From Janthinobacterium sp. 61 (GTDB lineage Bacteria; Pseudomonadota; Gammaproteobacteria; Burkholderiales; Burkholderiaceae_D): a stretch of 64,000 bases of DNA. Below are positions 35,161 to 46,354 of the stretch, in pieces. Under the pieces are notes generated by a model. That model ran no database searches, was not told the origin of the DNA, and worked only from the letters and a program-made list of their open reading frames with translations. Position 1 is the first letter of the stretch. Each line of letters begins with the position of its first letter. Location: NCBI RefSeq assembly GCF_002846335.1, contig NZ_PJMQ01000001.1, positions 3,224,001-3,288,000 on the forward strand, in the 5' to 3' direction. The translations under genes were made by a program, and so were the position numbers.

Positions 35161-37026
35161 TCAGCGTTTCTTCAGCTGCGACAGATCGCGCACGGCGCCG
35201 CGGTCGGCCGATGTCGTCAGGGCCGCATAGGCCTGCAGCGCCTGCGATACATAGCGTTCGCGGTTGACGGGCAGCCAGGCATCGTCCCCCTTCGCTTCCA
35301 TGGCGGCGCGACGCGCGGCCAGTTGCGCATCCGTCACGCGCAGGTTAATGCTGCGCTCGGGGATATCGATGTCGATGAAGTCGCCCTCTTCCACCAGGCC
35401 GATGGCGCCCCCTTCGGCCGCTTCCGGCGACGCGTGACCGATCACCAGGCCAGAAGAACCGCCCGAGAAGCGCCCGTCCGTGAACAGCGCGCATGCCTTG
35501 CCCAGCCCCTTCGATTTGATATACGAGGTCGGGTACAGCATTTCCTGCATGCCGGGGCCACCTTTCGGGCCTTCGTAGCGGATGATGACGACATCGCCTT
35601 CATGTACGGTGTCTTCCAGGATGGCCGCGACAGCCGCATCCTGGCTTTCGAACACGCGCGCCTTGCCCGAGAATTTCAAAATGCTTTCATCCACGCCGGC
35701 CGTCTTGACAATGCAACCCTTTTCGGCCAGGTTGCCGTACAAGACCGCCAGGCCGCCATCCTGCGAATAGGCGTGGGCCTTGTCGCGGATGCAGCCCGTG
35801 GCACGATCCGTGTCGACGGCGGCGAAGCGCTCCGATTGCGAGAACGCCGTCTGCGTCGGCACGCCGCCCGGGGCGGCGCGGAACAGTTCATGCACGGCAG
35901 GATTATCCGTGCACATGATGTCGTTTTGCGCGATGGCGTCGGCCAGGGTAGTCGCGTGGATGGTTGGCAAAGTCGTGTTGAGCAGGCCGGCACGCGCCAG
36001 TTCGCCCAGGATGCCCACGATGCCGCCCGCGCGGTGCACGTCTTCGATATGGTATTTGTCCGTCATCGGCGCCACCTTGCACAGGCAGGGCACCTTGCGC
36101 GAGATGCGGTCGATGTCAGCCATCGTGAATTCCACTTCCGCCTCGTGCGCGGCGGCCAGCAAATGCAGCACGGTGTTGGTCGAGCCACCCATGGAGACGT
36201 CGAGCGCCATGGCATTTTCGAAGGCGGCCTTGGTGGCGATCGAGCGCGGCAGCACGGAGTAATCGTCCTGCTCGTAATGGCGCTTGGCCAGGTCCACGAT
36301 CAGACGTCCCGCGCGCAGGAACAGTTGCTGGCGGTCGGAGTGCGTGGCCAGGATGGTGCCGTTGCCAGGCAGGGCCAGGCCCAGCGCCTCGGTCAGGCAG
36401 TTCATCGAGTTGGCCGTAAACATGCCGGAGCAGGAACCGCAGGTCGGACAGGCCGAACGCTCGATTTCCGCCACGTCGGCGTCGGACACGCTGCTGTCGC
36501 CCGCCTTGATCATGGCGTCGACCAGGTCCAGTTTGATGATCTTCTGCGTGCCGTTGACTACCTTGACGACCTTGCCCGCTTCCATCGGCCCGCCCGAGAT
36601 GAAGACGACGGGGATATTGATGCGCATGGCGGCCATCAGCATGCCCGGCGTGATCTTGTCGCAGTTCGAGATGCACACCATGGCGTCGGCGCAGTGGGCA
36701 TTGACCATGTATTCGACGGAGTCAGCGATCAGGTCGCGCGACGGCAGCGAATACAGCATGCCGCCGTGGCCCATGGCGATGCCGTCATCGACGGCGATGG
36801 TGTTGAACTCCTTGGCCACGCCGCCTGCCGCCTCGATTTCGCGCGCCACCATCTGGCCCAGGTCTTTCAGATGCACGTGACCGGGCACGAACTGGGTGAA
36901 CGAGTTGACGACGGCGATGATCGGCTTGTCGAAATCGCCATCCTTCATGCCGGTGGCGCGCCACAGGGCGCGGGCGCCAGCCATGTTGCGGCCGTGGGTG
37001 GTGGTGCGGGAGCGGTATTGCGGCAT
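35161..37026 (-). CDS. ilvD: dihydroxy-acid dehydratase
   Basis: 621 aa. The Fe-S enzyme of valine/isoleucine synthesis that converts 2,3-dihydroxy-3-methylbutanoate and its homologue to the 2-keto acids. Cluster and substrate motifs are [20 protein letters not shown] and [19 protein letters not shown]; the C-terminal [20 protein letters not shown] is also typical. Start 37026 ([20 protein letters not shown]) has GGAAGG upstream; the frame to 37170 is not used. It is divergent from a LysR gene, with 170 bases between the starts, which may control it. Confidence 0.96.
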   Translation of the reverse strand: MPQYRSRTTTHGRNMAGARALWRATGMKDGDFDKPIIAVVNSFTQFVPGHVHLKDLGQMVAREIEAAGGVAKEFNTIAVDDGIAMGHGGMLYSLPSRDLIADSVEYMVNAHCADAMVCISNCDKITPGMLMAAMRINIPVVFISGGPMEAGKVVKVVNGTQKIIKLDLVDAMIKAGDSSVSDADVAEIERSACPTCGSCSGMFTANSMNCLTEALGLALPGNGTILATHSDRQQLFLRAGRLIVDLAKRHYEQDDYSVLPRSIATKAAFENAMALDVSMGGSTNTVLHLLAAAHEAEVEFTMADIDRISRKVPCLCKVAPMTDKYHIEDVHRAGGIVGILGELARAGLLNTTLPTIHATTLADAIAQNDIMCTDNPAVHELFRAAPGGVPTQTAFSQSERFAAVDTDRATGCIRDKAHAYSQDGGLAVLYGNLAEKGCIVKTAGVDESILKFSGKARVFESQDAAVAAILEDTVHEGDVVIIRYEGPKGGPGMQEMLYPTSYIKSKGLGKACALFTDGRFSGGSSGLVIGHASPEAAEGGAIGLVEEGDFIDIDIPERSINLRVTDAQLAARRAAMEAKGDDAWLPVNRERYVSQALQAYAALTTSADRGAVRDLSQLKKR

Positions 37027-37196
37027 GATGGACCTTCCAAAAGTGTTGGTGCCTGACTGTGCGGGCCTGTAGTAAAACCCTGCGTACAGTGGGGGTACGT
37101 CAGATTGCCTTGCGCGCGCCCCACTGTCAAATATATGATGCACGTGTCTGTGAGTCTTTTTACATATCACAGCACTTATTCCACATGGAAACGCAT

Positions 37197-38108
37197 ATGA
37201 ATCTCGAACTGCGCCAGTTGCGCTATTTCGTCACCGTCGCCGAGGAATTGCACTTCGGCCGCGCCGCCGCGCGCCTGCACATGACACAGCCGCCCCTGTC
37301 GCAAACCATCATGGCCCTGGAAGAGCTGCTGGGTGTGCCCCTGTTCGTGCGCACGCGCCGCGAGGTACAGCTGACGCCGGCAGGCAGCGCCCTGCTGCCC
37401 GAAGCGCGCCGGCTGCTGGCACAGGCACTCGATTTGCCGGCGCTGGTACGGCGGGCCGCGCAGGGCGAGGCGGGGCGTTTGAGCCTGGCGTTTGTCTCCT
37501 CGGCCGACTACAGCGTGCTGCCGCCCTTGCTGCGCGCTTACCAGACGGCCTATCCGCAGGTGCAGATTGCACTGCAGGAAGCCACCTCCGATTTGCAGCT
37601 CGATGAATTGCTGGCCGGGCGCACGGATGCGGGCCTGTTGATCCCGCCCCTGCCCGAGAAGGCGAAAGGAGAGCTCGATTATCTGCCAGTGCTGGCCGAG
37701 CCGCTGGTGCTGGCTGCGCCGTCCGGCCTCGACATCCTGACTGTGCCAGGGCCCGTGCACCTGCGCGACGTGCCGGCCCTGCCTTTGATCATCTTCCCGC
37801 GCGCGATATCGCCCGCCCTGCATGACGCGATCCTCGGCGTGTTCCGCGCGGCCGGCATCACGCCGCAGATCGGCCAGGAAGCGATCCAGATGCAAACCAT
37901 CGTCAGCCTCGTCTCGGCTGGCATGGGCATCGCGCTTGTGCCACAATCGGTATCGAATCTGATGCGCCCCGGCGTAGAATACAGGCCGCTGCAGGACGCC
38001 ACGCCCCTGGTGGAAACGGGCCTGGCCTGGCGCCGCGACAATCCGTCCGCCGTACTGCAAGGCTTTTTGGCGCTGCTGCGCAAGCAGATCAGCGCGACCG
38101 CCGATTAA
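37197..38108 (+). CDS. LysR-family transcriptional regulator divergent from ilvD
   Basis: 303 aa. The N-terminus [20 protein letters not shown] is that of the benzoate/chloromuconate-type LysR group, with the helix-turn-helix in [20 protein letters not shown]. The ligand-binding domain follows ([20 protein letters not shown]). Start 37197 has GGAA 7 bases upstream, and [11 protein letters not shown] is the family start; 37185 is an alternative. Placement suggests regulation of ilvD, though many such regulators act elsewhere. Confidence 0.9.
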   Translation: MNLELRQLRYFVTVAEELHFGRAAARLHMTQPPLSQTIMALEELLGVPLFVRTRREVQLTPAGSALLPEARRLLAQALDLPALVRRAAQGEAGRLSLAFVSSADYSVLPPLLRAYQTAYPQVQIALQEATSDLQLDELLAGRTDAGLLIPPLPEKAKGELDYLPVLAEPLVLAAPSGLDILTVPGPVHLRDVPALPLIIFPRAISPALHDAILGVFRAAGITPQIGQEAIQMQTIVSLVSAGMGIALVPQSVSNLMRPGVEYRPLQDATPLVETGLAWRRDNPSAVLQGFLALLRKQISATAD

Positions 38109-38187
38109 ATTAAGTGGCCGCTAAGGCAAAAAACCGCAAGCGCCCCCATACTACGCAACCTTAGCTTTAAACAAAGAAAGAAACCCC

Positions 38188-39018
38188 ATGCTGATACACC
38201 CGATGCCCGACCCGATCGCCATACAAATCGGCCCGCTCGCCGTGCACTGGTACGGTCTGATGTATGTGCTGGCCTTCGCCCTGTTCATTATCCTGGGCCG
38301 CGTGCGCATCAAGCAGCCGCATATCGCCGTGCTGGGCTGGAAGAAGGAAGACCTCGATGACATGCTGTTCTACGGCATGCTGGGCGTGGTGATCGGCGGG
38401 CGCCTGGGCGAAGTGCTGTTCTACCGTCCCGAATACTTCATGCACAATCCGCTGGAGATCTTCATGGTCTGGCATGGCGGCATGTCCTTCCATGGTGGCT
38501 TCCTCGGTGTCATCCTGGCCATGTACGTGTGGAGCCGCAAGGCGGGCCGCAACCTGTTCGACGTGCTCGACTTCATCGCGCCGCTGGTACCGCTCGGTTA
38601 TGCGGCGGGCCGCCTGGGCAACTTCATCAATGCCGAACTGCCGGGCCGCATCGCCCCGGAAAGCCTGCCGTGGGCCATGCAATGGCCAGGCATCCCCTAC
38701 CCCGTGCATCCGTCGCCGCTCTACCAGATGCTGGTCGACGGCATTTTGGTCTTCATCATCCTGTGGCTGTATGCCCGCAAGCAGCGCCCGCGCATGGCTG
38801 TCGGTGCCATGTTCACCCTGCTGTACGGCTGCGCGCGTTTCTTCACAGAATACTTCCGCACGCCGGACTGGGAAGTCGTATGGCTGGGCGTGCCGATCAC
38901 GTCAGGCCAGATGCTGTCGCTGCCGATGATCGTTGGCGCCATCGCGCTGCTGGTGTGGGCCCATAAAAGCCAGGTGATCGGCACGCCGCCTACCAAGGCC
39001 CGCCCGGCAAATACGTAA
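38188..39018 (+). CDS. lgt: prolipoprotein diacylglyceryl transferase
   Basis: 276 aa with seven membrane segments. It transfers diacylglycerol from phosphatidylglycerol to the lipobox cysteine of prolipoproteins. Conserved parts seen: AVHWYGLMYVLAF, HGGMSFHGGFLGVI and the family signature GYAAGRLGNFINAELPGRI, and TEYFRTPD near the end. It is essential in most Gram-negatives. It has no close operon partner. Confidence 0.96.
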   Translation: MLIHPMPDPIAIQIGPLAVHWYGLMYVLAFALFIILGRVRIKQPHIAVLGWKKEDLDDMLFYGMLGVVIGGRLGEVLFYRPEYFMHNPLEIFMVWHGGMSFHGGFLGVILAMYVWSRKAGRNLFDVLDFIAPLVPLGYAAGRLGNFINAELPGRIAPESLPWAMQWPGIPYPVHPSPLYQMLVDGILVFIILWLYARKQRPRMAVGAMFTLLYGCARFFTEYFRTPDWEVVWLGVPITSGQMLSLPMIVGAIALLVWAHKSQVIGTPPTKARPANT

Positions 39019-39208
39019 CACCGCTTTCCCCCGGTGGCGCGCCAGGCAGGCGCGCCACACCTCCTTCTGCAACATTTCTCTAAAAACAGCAAAATTTCTT
39101 GGTGGAATAGACTTGCTGTTGACATCTGGGTATCATCGTTTTCAGTGCAGCCATACTGGCGGCACGCCACGACGCCACGATACCGATGCCACCGGGGAGT
39201 GCCTTGCC

Positions 39209-40711
39209 ATGCCGCCTGCCGGGCGAAAACTGACATGCTGGATCGCGCTGGGCACCTGCTACGTGCTGGCCCAGCTGGCCTTGACGGCCTGGGCCGGCAC
39301 GCGCGCCCCTTGGGTGAGCTATGCATTCAGCATTGTCTCGCCCCTGCTGGCGATGGCCGCCTGTTGCCGCTGTGCCTACATCAGCGCGGCAGGCGCCGCC
39401 AGGACAGGCTGGGCCCTGTTCGCCGTGGCCATGCTGTTCTGGAGCACGGGCATGATATTGTCGGCCTGGCAAGACCTGAGTGGCCAGGTAGCATCCGACG
39501 CCACGTATTTTTCCGATTTTGCCTATTTCATGTATGGCGCGCCCCTGCTGCTGGCCATGTCGTCCGTGACGCACGAACATCCCTCGCGCACCCTGCGATG
39601 GCACGACGCCGTGCAGGTGTTGCTGGCGACTTACCTTGCCTATTTGGCCATCTTTTCCGTGTCGCCCTTCGACCAGCGCTCCATCGCGCCGATTCCCGCC
39701 AGTCTGCTGGTGCTGACCTATAACGTGGAAAATCTGGCCCTGGCCTGCTGCGCCTCGCTGCGCCTGCTGGCGCACCGCCGCGATGGCGGGCAAGGCCGCT
39801 TTTACCTGCTCCTGACGGTATTTTTATGGTGCTATGCGGGCTGCGCGGGCGCGTATAACTATCTGACCTTGCACGGCGTGACGGAGCAATGGAGCGAAGT
39901 GCTGCCGGGCCTGCCGTTCCTGCTGCTGGTGCTGCTCACCACGCGTGTCCCGGCGGCGCAGGCGGGGATGGAAAGTACACAGGCGCAGCGGGCCCCGCAA
40001 AAGCTGACCCTGCTGATCGACAATTTCAGCCCCATCTTCTTTACGGCCGCCTTGCTGGGCCTGGGTTTTGCCGTCATGCGCACGCATTTCTACCTGGCGG
40101 CGGCATCGCTGTTCGTCGCGCTGTTGCTCCACGCGCTACGCTCGGCCACCCTGCAAAGCCGCTACATGCAAAGCGAACTGGCTTTACGTGCGGCGCATGA
40201 CAAGCTGGAAAAACTGTCGCTGACGGATGGCTTGACGGGCATCGCCAACCGGCGCTGCTTCGACCAGACCTTGCAGCTGGAGTGGCAGCGCGCCGCGCGC
40301 AACAATCACCCACTGGCGCTGCTGATCATCGATATCGATTTCTTCAAAAGCCTCAACGATACCTTCGGCCACCCGTATGGCGACGCCTGCCTGGTGCAGA
40401 TCGCGGCAGCCCTGCATTCCGCGCTGCCGCGCGCCAGCGACCTGGCGGCCCGCTTCGGCGGCGAGGAGTTTGCCGCCATCCTGCCCGCCACCGACGGCGC
40501 TGGCGCGCTGGCGGTGGCGCACAAGATACAGGAAGCGATCGCCGCTGCCGCCATCGTCCACGCGCCGTCGCGCGGCGGCCTGGTCACGGCCAGCATCGGC
40601 CTGGCGCTCAATAGCGAGGGGCAGACGCCGGAACAATTGCTGGCCGCCGCCGACCAGGCCCTGTACCGGGCCAAGCAGAATGGCCGCAACCGGGTCGAGG
40701 AGCAGGCGTAG
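39209..40711 (+). CDS. membrane-bound diguanylate cyclase (GGDEF)
   Basis: 500 aa. Residues 1-330 form about 10 hydrophobic helices without a domain I recognise. The GGDEF domain follows (LSLTDGLTGIANRRCFDQTL), with the catalytic site GGEEF at residues 417-421. An inhibitory I-site RASD is at 408-411, exactly 5 residues before GGEEF, so product feedback is expected. It makes cyclic di-GMP from GTP and probably senses a membrane or periplasmic signal. The start at 39209 has GGGGAG upstream; 39113 is too far from one. It converges on the EVE gene. Confidence 0.92.
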   Translation: MPPAGRKLTCWIALGTCYVLAQLALTAWAGTRAPWVSYAFSIVSPLLAMAACCRCAYISAAGAARTGWALFAVAMLFWSTGMILSAWQDLSGQVASDATYFSDFAYFMYGAPLLLAMSSVTHEHPSRTLRWHDAVQVLLATYLAYLAIFSVSPFDQRSIAPIPASLLVLTYNVENLALACCASLRLLAHRRDGGQGRFYLLLTVFLWCYAGCAGAYNYLTLHGVTEQWSEVLPGLPFLLLVLLTTRVPAAQAGMESTQAQRAPQKLTLLIDNFSPIFFTAALLGLGFAVMRTHFYLAAASLFVALLLHALRSATLQSRYMQSELALRAAHDKLEKLSLTDGLTGIANRRCFDQTLQLEWQRAARNNHPLALLIIDIDFFKSLNDTFGHPYGDACLVQIAAALHSALPRASDLAARFGGEEFAAILPATDGAGALAVAHKIQEAIAAAAIVHAPSRGGLVTASIGLALNSEGQTPEQLLAAADQALYRAKQNGRNRVEEQA

Positions 40712-40712
40712 A

Positions 40713-41177
<465 letters not shown>

Positions 41178-41203
41178 CTAGACTCCGTATCAAAGCGACA
41201 GAC

Positions 41204-41240
41204 GTAAAAAAACGGTTGCGCATGATGCGGCAACCGTTTT
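41204..41240 (-). terminator. terminator of 6S RNA
   Basis: On the minus strand an AAAACGGTTGC / GCAACCGTTTT stem with a 12-base loop is followed by a seven-T tract. It lies just past the 6S RNA 3' end. Confidence 0.88.
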
Positions 41241-41255
41241 CAGTGGTAATGCAAA

Positions 41256-41438
41256 TTGGGCCCCGCCTGTGCCGCTATGCCGGCATCCCGAACCAAACGG
41301 TTCAAGGTGGTCACGTTAGTTCAATTTCGGGTTCGTCGAACGAGCGACGCTCACTCCCATCAAACAAAATTCGCAACCGATGCGCATAAATGGTTCAAGG
41401 AATATATGGCAATCGCGAACACCGCAGGGTAGACCCAA
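41256..41438 (-). ncRNA. ssrS: 6S RNA
   Basis: About 183 nt directly downstream of zapA, the standard place in proteobacteria. Read on the minus strand it begins near CCCTGCGGTGTTCGCG, equivalent to the TGAGATGTTCGC closing region of the E. coli molecule. In the 3' half it has ACCTTGAACC, then GGTTCGGG and ATGCCGGCATAGCGGCAC, matching the order of conserved 3' elements. It mimics an open promoter and binds sigma70-RNA polymerase in stationary phase. The ends are approximate: I placed them from the closing stem and from the terminator downstream. Confidence 0.85.
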
Positions 41439-41622
41439 GTTTACTCCTTTGATCGCGCATCGCAAAGACAAATCGTACTGTGTCCGCTTAAAATCCAATT
41501 AATAACACTGACCAAAACCGTAGCGAGCGGCGATGAATTGTGGCCAAGAAGCGCAGCTGTGCTTGAGCACAGCGAGCATCGCAGGCCGCAAGGCGCGACG
41601 CGCAGCAGGTTTGGTTCGGTGT

Positions 41623-41934
41623 TTAAAAAAGATTTTCCTGGGGCGTCAACGCACTATCGAGCACAGTATGCATGGCCGAGATTTTTTGCTTCACTTCCAG
41701 TATCGTCAGCTCCGACAGCGGACCTTGCGGCGACTTTACGGAGAGGAATTCTGCGGCCACGCCCAGAGCGGCCAGCACGGCGATGCGGTCATTGCCCTTG
41801 ACCTTGCCCGCGTCGCGGATGGCTTTCATTTTGCTATCGAGATAGATTGCCGCTTCGCGCAGCGCACGCTCTTCACCGTCGCGGCACACCATGCTGTAGG
41901 ACTGGCCCATGATATTGACATCGACACGCGGCAT
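41623..41934 (-). CDS. zapA: cell division protein ZapA
   Basis: 103 aa. Small FtsZ-associated protein that bundles Z-ring filaments. The N-terminal VDVNIMGQSYSMVCRDGEER and the long C-terminal coiled coil (residues 25-90) fit the family. Its ATG overlaps by one base the stop of the upstream coiled-coil gene (TAATG). The 6S RNA gene lies about 185 bases downstream. Confidence 0.93.
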   Translation of the reverse strand: MPRVDVNIMGQSYSMVCRDGEERALREAAIYLDSKMKAIRDAGKVKGNDRIAVLAALGVAAEFLSVKSPQGPLSELTILEVKQKISAMHTVLDSALTPQENLF

Positions 41935-42197
41935 TACGCTTCCCTCTCGTTTTCGGCAATATAGGCGCCCGCTTCCGAAGCGGCTTGCTCCAGGCCAGCT
42001 TGCACCAGTTCGGGAATTTTTTCCAGCAACGCTTCCACCCGCTCCTGCGCCTCGCGCATGCGTTGCACATACAGGGCGTTCTCGGCGGCCAGCGCGGCAT
42101 TGTCCTTGCGCAATTGCGCGTTTTCACGGCGCAGCGCATGGGTCATTTCGGCCAGCAGGCCGATCTTGTCGGATAATTCGTTGAATTCGGAAATCAT
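41934..42197 (-). CDS. ZapB-like coiled-coil protein
   Basis: 87 aa, almost entirely one heptad-rich helix (LSDKIGLLAEMTHALRRENA, LRKDNAALAAENALYVQRMR), like the division factor ZapB, which joins the Z ring through ZapA. It is immediately upstream of zapA with a one-base overlap, which supports a shared role. The start at 42197 (MISEFNELSDKIG) is the only convincing ATG; the longer frame to 42296 lacks coding character. The family call rests on shape and context. Confidence 0.75.
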   Translation of the reverse strand: MISEFNELSDKIGLLAEMTHALRRENAQLRKDNAALAAENALYVQRMREAQERVEALLEKIPELVQAGLEQAASEAGAYIAENEREA

Positions 42198-42352
42198 CCC
42201 GCCACTATAGGGCGGACGCTCCATGGGCGTCAATCGAATCACGCCGCTGTCACACATATTTACATCAATGCAGGGCAGTTGGCGGACAATACACACTTTT
42301 TCCGGCGCTTTTCGCCAAGTGCGCGCATCTTCCAGCGCCCCGATGGCAGCGT

Positions 42353-43099
42353 TTACTCGTCGACGTAATCAGGTTCGATATCGAGTCCGCCATAGCGGTT
42401 TTCGCAAGAGCGGCGCGTCAGCGTCTGTTGCCCACCCTTGCCGTCAAGCACCATCGTCAAGTCACGGCAAGTGCGGCTGTAGCTGCCAGGTTTGGCGTCC
42501 GTCCGCGAGGGCGTCAGGCGCACTGCCAGCGGCACCGCATTGCCCAAGCCCTTGTTGCTCCACTGGCGCGTCTTGCCATCCTCTTCATCTTTCAAAGTGC
42601 GCACGGCGGCCGTCAGCAGCGCTTTCTGTTCCTTGGCATTGAGCCTGGCGATGGTGACGTCCGACAGGAACGGCGGATATACGATAGGTGCCGGATCCTT
42701 GCCCTGCACGTCCCACTTGCCGCTGTTTTGCGAACAGGTGCGGCGGCTCAGGTCCTGCGACTTGCCGCCCGCCGTGACGACGAATTTCAGGTCGCGGCAG
42801 ACGTGCGCCTTCAGGCTGTGTTCCGTCATGCCGGAATTGCTGAAGTTATACGTCACTTTCACCAGCACGCCACTGTCGCCGCCGTTGTCCCATACATGTG
42901 CTTCCTGGTCGTCGTCATCCTTGTTCAAATCGTTGAACAAGTCGTTCAGCAGCATTTCCTTTTCCAGCGGTGTCAGGGTCGCCACGGTAATCTCGTCGAC
43001 GATGGTGGGCGTTTGCGCGGCGGCATTGCCCAGGCAGGCCAGGCCGATGAGGGTGGCGCCCAGCAGGCGCAGGGCGGGATGGGAAATCGGGAATGGCAT
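42353..43099 (-). CDS. exported protein with two tandem copies of a cysteine-pair domain
   Basis: 248 aa. Signal peptide at the start (LLGATLIGLACLGNAAAQ). The mature part holds two related segments of about 90 residues. Each begins with LTPLEKEMLLNDLF or LNAKEQKALLTAAV, then W-x-N-x-G (HVWDNGGDSGV / RQWSNKGLGNAV), then CRDL and RR-x-C (AHVCRDLKFVV...RRTCSQNSG / SRTCRDLTMVL...RRSCENRYG). The pattern of a Trp followed by CR and C pairs recalls surface-antigen domains such as RT0821/Lpp0805, but I cannot confirm this. Monocistronic. Confidence 0.78.
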   Translation of the reverse strand: MPFPISHPALRLLGATLIGLACLGNAAAQTPTIVDEITVATLTPLEKEMLLNDLFNDLNKDDDDQEAHVWDNGGDSGVLVKVTYNFSNSGMTEHSLKAHVCRDLKFVVTAGGKSQDLSRRTCSQNSGKWDVQGKDPAPIVYPPFLSDVTIARLNAKEQKALLTAAVRTLKDEEDGKTRQWSNKGLGNAVPLAVRLTPSRTDAKPGSYSRTCRDLTMVLDGKGGQQTLTRRSCENRYGGLDIEPDYVDE

Positions 43100-43337
43100 G
43101 GTGTTCTTTCTGGTGCAAGTAATGATGTGTGACGATATTGATATGCAATTACAATCATCTTATCAAATTCCATAGTAAAACTCTGTATCCTGCGCGTACA
43201 GGAACGCCCCCCATGCGGACGGCATGCTAGAGTCGCTGCTGTTGCTGACGCCCGGGAAGTTGGCTTGCGCCAGCGCAAACCCAGTGCAGATGCAGGCTCT
43301 GCTTATCGTGTATGTATATATTCCTCTTGAATAAGCC

Positions 43338-43367
43338 CTTGAAGTTGACCCATACCGTCCCTATAAT
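43338..43367 (+). promoter_or_regulatory. groESL promoter (sigma70 with overlapping sigma32-like boxes)
   Basis: TTGAAG (43339-43344), a 17-base spacer and TATAAT (43362-43367). The same region reads CTTGAA (43338-43343) and CCCTATAA (43359-43366), close to the heat-shock sigma32 pattern. The -10 box touches the CIRCE operator. The 534-bp gap 43100-43633 otherwise holds a long leader (about 240 bases) in which I see no separate gene. Confidence 0.75.
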
Positions 43368-43393
43368 TAGCACTCGTTAGTAGAGAGTGCTAA
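43367..43393. promoter_or_regulatory. CIRCE operator (HrcA site)
   Basis: Perfect 9-bp arms TTAGCACTC / GAGTGCTAA separated by 9 bases, the exact CIRCE consensus. HrcA repressor bound here blocks the groESL promoter until chaperonin is limiting. Confidence 0.97.
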
Positions 43394-43633
43394 CAAACTC
43401 TTTCGTAGCAATCCTCAGGACTGATGGTGCTTGCCAGACCACTGCAGGGAACGCTACGCGGCGGGCGACGCCGCGATGCACCACTGCCGGATACAGGCAA
43501 GGACAGGATGACTTGGGGTTTGCTTGACCGTTGCGGGCTGCTTTCAACGGCGGTCACTGAAAGCACGTCTGGCGCTGTGCCGGACATGTATTCATTTAGC
43601 AACACTTATCCATTGAACTTTAAGGAGTTTTGT

Positions 43634-43924
43634 ATGAATCTGCGCCCATTGAACGATCGCGTCATCGTCAAACGCCTCGACCAGGAAACCAAAACTGCGT
43701 CCGGCCTCATCATTCCTGATGCAGCTGCTGAAAAACCGGATCAAGGCGAAGTCCTTGCCGTAGGCAATGGCAAGATTCTCGACGACGGCAAAGTCCGTCC
43801 TCTGGATGTCAAAGTAGGCGACCGCGTCCTGTTCGGCAAGTACGCCGGCCAAACCGTCAAAGTTGACGGCGATGAGCTGCTGGTCATGCGCGAAGAAGAC
43901 ATCATGGCGATCGTCGTCAAGTAA
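43634..43924 (+). CDS. groES: co-chaperonin GroES
   Basis: 96 aa, full length. The heptameric lid of GroEL. The N-terminus [20 protein letters not shown], the mobile loop [16 protein letters not shown] and the end [15 protein letters not shown] are canonical. The start at 43634 has AAGGAG 6 bases upstream. The frame is open up to 43424 in the leader, but those codons do not resemble GroES. First gene of the groESL operon. Confidence 0.98.
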   Translation: MNLRPLNDRVIVKRLDQETKTASGLIIPDAAAEKPDQGEVLAVGNGKILDDGKVRPLDVKVGDRVLFGKYAGQTVKVDGDELLVMREEDIMAIVVK

Positions 43925-43941
43925 TTGTTTCCACGTTGTAG

Positions 43942-45624
<1,683 letters not shown>

Positions 45625-45722
45625 TCCCGGCGGCCCCGCGCGCAGGCGACGGCACGCGGGGCCGCACACGCCGGGACAGGACAGGCAGACCAAAAGCTGT
45701 TTGCACCTGCCCGGCAGCCCCG

Positions 45723-45756
45723 AAAGCTATCTTCTACGGAAGGTAGCTTTTTTTTC
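45723..45756 (+). terminator. terminator of groESL
   Basis: AAAGCTATCTTC / GAAGGTAGCTTT stem with one mismatch pair and a 4-base loop, then eight T. A GC-rich CCCCGCG / CGCGGGG hairpin around 45633-45662 lies before it. Confidence 0.9.
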
Positions 45757-45874
45757 GCCTATAGATTTTTTGGCAGACCCGTTTGGCGAGCCTGTTTGAC
45801 AAGCCCGGCGATTGCCCACCCGCGCGTTTTGCTTTAGCATGGCCGCCATCGTCCTTCTTTCTCACGCCACCATC

Positions 45875-46348
45875 ATGCCGCCACGCGCCTCTTCTTCCAA
45901 AACCACCATCATCGCCGGCATCCTGGCCGGTTTGCTGGCCGCCGGGCTAGGCGCTTTCTACCTGCACCAGCAATCCGCGCCGCACGCTGACAATGGCCCG
46001 GCCGCGAGCAGCCAGGCGGCGCAGGAGCAGAACGCGCGCGCCGTCGATGCGCTGATGGCATTGCCGGAAATCAAGGCATGGTCGGCCCACATCGAAAAGG
46101 CTACCGGCGGCCGCGCCCATGGAGCCGTGATGGAAACGTCGCCCGAGACGCGCCTCGTCGATGGCGTCGCGTGCTATCAGCTGAGCTTTTTCGAAAGCAC
46201 GCCGGACGCGGCCCACCGCTGGGAAAGCTTTGTCGTCACGCCCGACGGCAAGCGCATCCTCGTCGACGACATCGTCACAGGCGACCTGCTGAGTCTGGAA
46301 CAATGGCGCAAGGACAACGCGCCCATGCAGCGCATCGCCACCCAGTAA
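45875..46348 (+). CDS. small membrane-anchored protein of unknown function
   Basis: 157 aa from ATG 45875; starts at 45812 and 45839 are possible in the same frame and none has a strong ribosome binding site. One N-terminal membrane anchor (TTIIAGILAGLLAAGLGAFY) leaves about 120 residues outside the membrane. The outer part (LPEIKAWSAHIEKATGGRAH, then CYQLSFFESTPDAAHRWESF, VVTPDGKRILVDDIVTGDLL) looks like a small PepSY/BLIP-like alpha-beta fold, which I infer only from pattern. It converges on the MFS gene 6 bases away. Confidence 0.65.
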   Translation: MPPRASSSKTTIIAGILAGLLAAGLGAFYLHQQSAPHADNGPAASSQAAQEQNARAVDALMALPEIKAWSAHIEKATGGRAHGAVMETSPETRLVDGVACYQLSFFESTPDAAHRWESFVVTPDGKRILVDDIVTGDLLSLEQWRKDNAPMQRIATQ

Positions 46349-46354
46349 TTGCCC

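Noticed and set aside
43424..43633. In-frame N-terminal extension of GroES
   Set aside because: AAGGAG sits before ATG 43634, the family start is MNLRPL, and the upstream codons do not look coding.
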